Below, in pieces: positions 63,946-64,000 of a stretch of DNA of 64,000 nt. Every line of letters begins with the position of its first letter. Position 1 is the first letter of the stretch. A program made the translations under genes and the position numbers. The notes beneath the pieces were generated by a model that was given only the letters and a program-made list of their open reading frames with translations, was not told the DNA's origin and did no database searches. Source of the DNA: Promethearchaeota archaeon (GTDB lineage Archaea > Asgardarchaeota > Lokiarchaeia > Sigyniarchaeales > SOKP01); NCBI GenBank assembly GCA_016839585.1, contig JAEOTZ010000021.1, positions 24,711 to 88,710 on the forward strand, read 5' to 3'.

Positions 63946-64000
63946 AAAGATGAATTTCCTAAGATTTTCAATATTAAATAAAAATCAGATTAATTATTTA

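Noticed and set aside
1..64000. tRNA or rRNA genes
   Set aside because: I looked for T-loop patterns and conserved rRNA stretches in the spacers and found none that could be defended.

Overview
This AT-rich 64 kb window looks like a chromosomal segment of an Asgard archaeon, most likely of the Lokiarchaeia (Promethearchaeota) kind. Eukaryote-like families sit among archaeal metabolic genes: a Ras/Rab-like small GTPase (5.7 kb), a tandem roadblock-type protein (25.5 kb), a probable longin-type protein (15.2 kb) and three Rpn11/CSN5-like MPN (JAMM) proteins (29.9-34.7 kb). The archaeal side includes HdrA, HdrB and HdrC, a DUF39 plus NIL-ferredoxin homocysteine pair, a SufC/SufB-type minimal Fe-S system, a PAC2 protein, many UUG starts, TATA boxes close to start codons and oligo-T terminators. 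I saw no tRNA, rRNA, CRISPR array or intact insertion sequence.

Layout. 0-7 kb: HdrA (cut by the left edge), a membrane-anchored orphan, a YkgJ-type cysteine-cluster protein, a solitary N6-adenine methyltransferase, a small GTPase and an MBL-fold hydrolase. 7-12.6 kb: a 52-residue zinc-ribbon protein, a DMT transporter, two paralogous four-helix membrane proteins and the DUF39/NIL-ferredoxin operon. 12.6-18.6 kb (minus strand): HdrB and HdrC, a seven-helix membrane protein, a longin-like protein, two small helical proteins, a cold-shock protein and a TVP38/DedA-type membrane protein. 18.7-27.5 kb: an MBL hydrolase, a 1196-residue SIR2 plus 20-TPR protein, a PHP phosphatase, a coiled-coil protein, the roadblock protein and an ATP-grasp ligase. 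27.6-35 kb: an AAA-VWA chelatase-like protein and the MPN cluster. 35-42.4 kb: a ten-helix membrane protein with winged-helix-like tail, an MFS transporter and a copper ATPase locus with two small cysteine-rich proteins. 42.5-47.6 kb: IscU, a beta-CASP nuclease with a duplicated N-terminal domain, a coiled-coil gene followed by a DUF2179 piece, MobA and a very acidic mini-protein. 48.4-57 kb: a methyltransferase/ATP-grasp fusion, IscS, an archaeoflavoprotein with a polyferredoxin, PAC2, SufC-SufB, a peroxiredoxin and a winged-helix protein. 57-58.4 kb: a decayed stretch with a broken gene and repeats. 58.7-64 kb: an acyl-CoA ligase, then a HExxH-VWA protein with its MoxR-type AAA+ partner.

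How the genes fit together. Sulfur and redox chemistry dominates the metabolic part: Hdr subunits, sulfide-to-homocysteine enzymes, two Fe-S assembly routes (IscS/IscU and SufCB), ferredoxins and a flavoprotein. The most unusual region is 29.9-34.7 kb, where a catalytically complete MPN protein is followed directly, with an optimal Shine-Dalgarno site, by a paralogue that has lost the first JAMM histidine and the aspartate. Both carry long coiled coils. This recalls the active/inactive MPN heterodimers of the proteasome lid and the COP9 signalosome.
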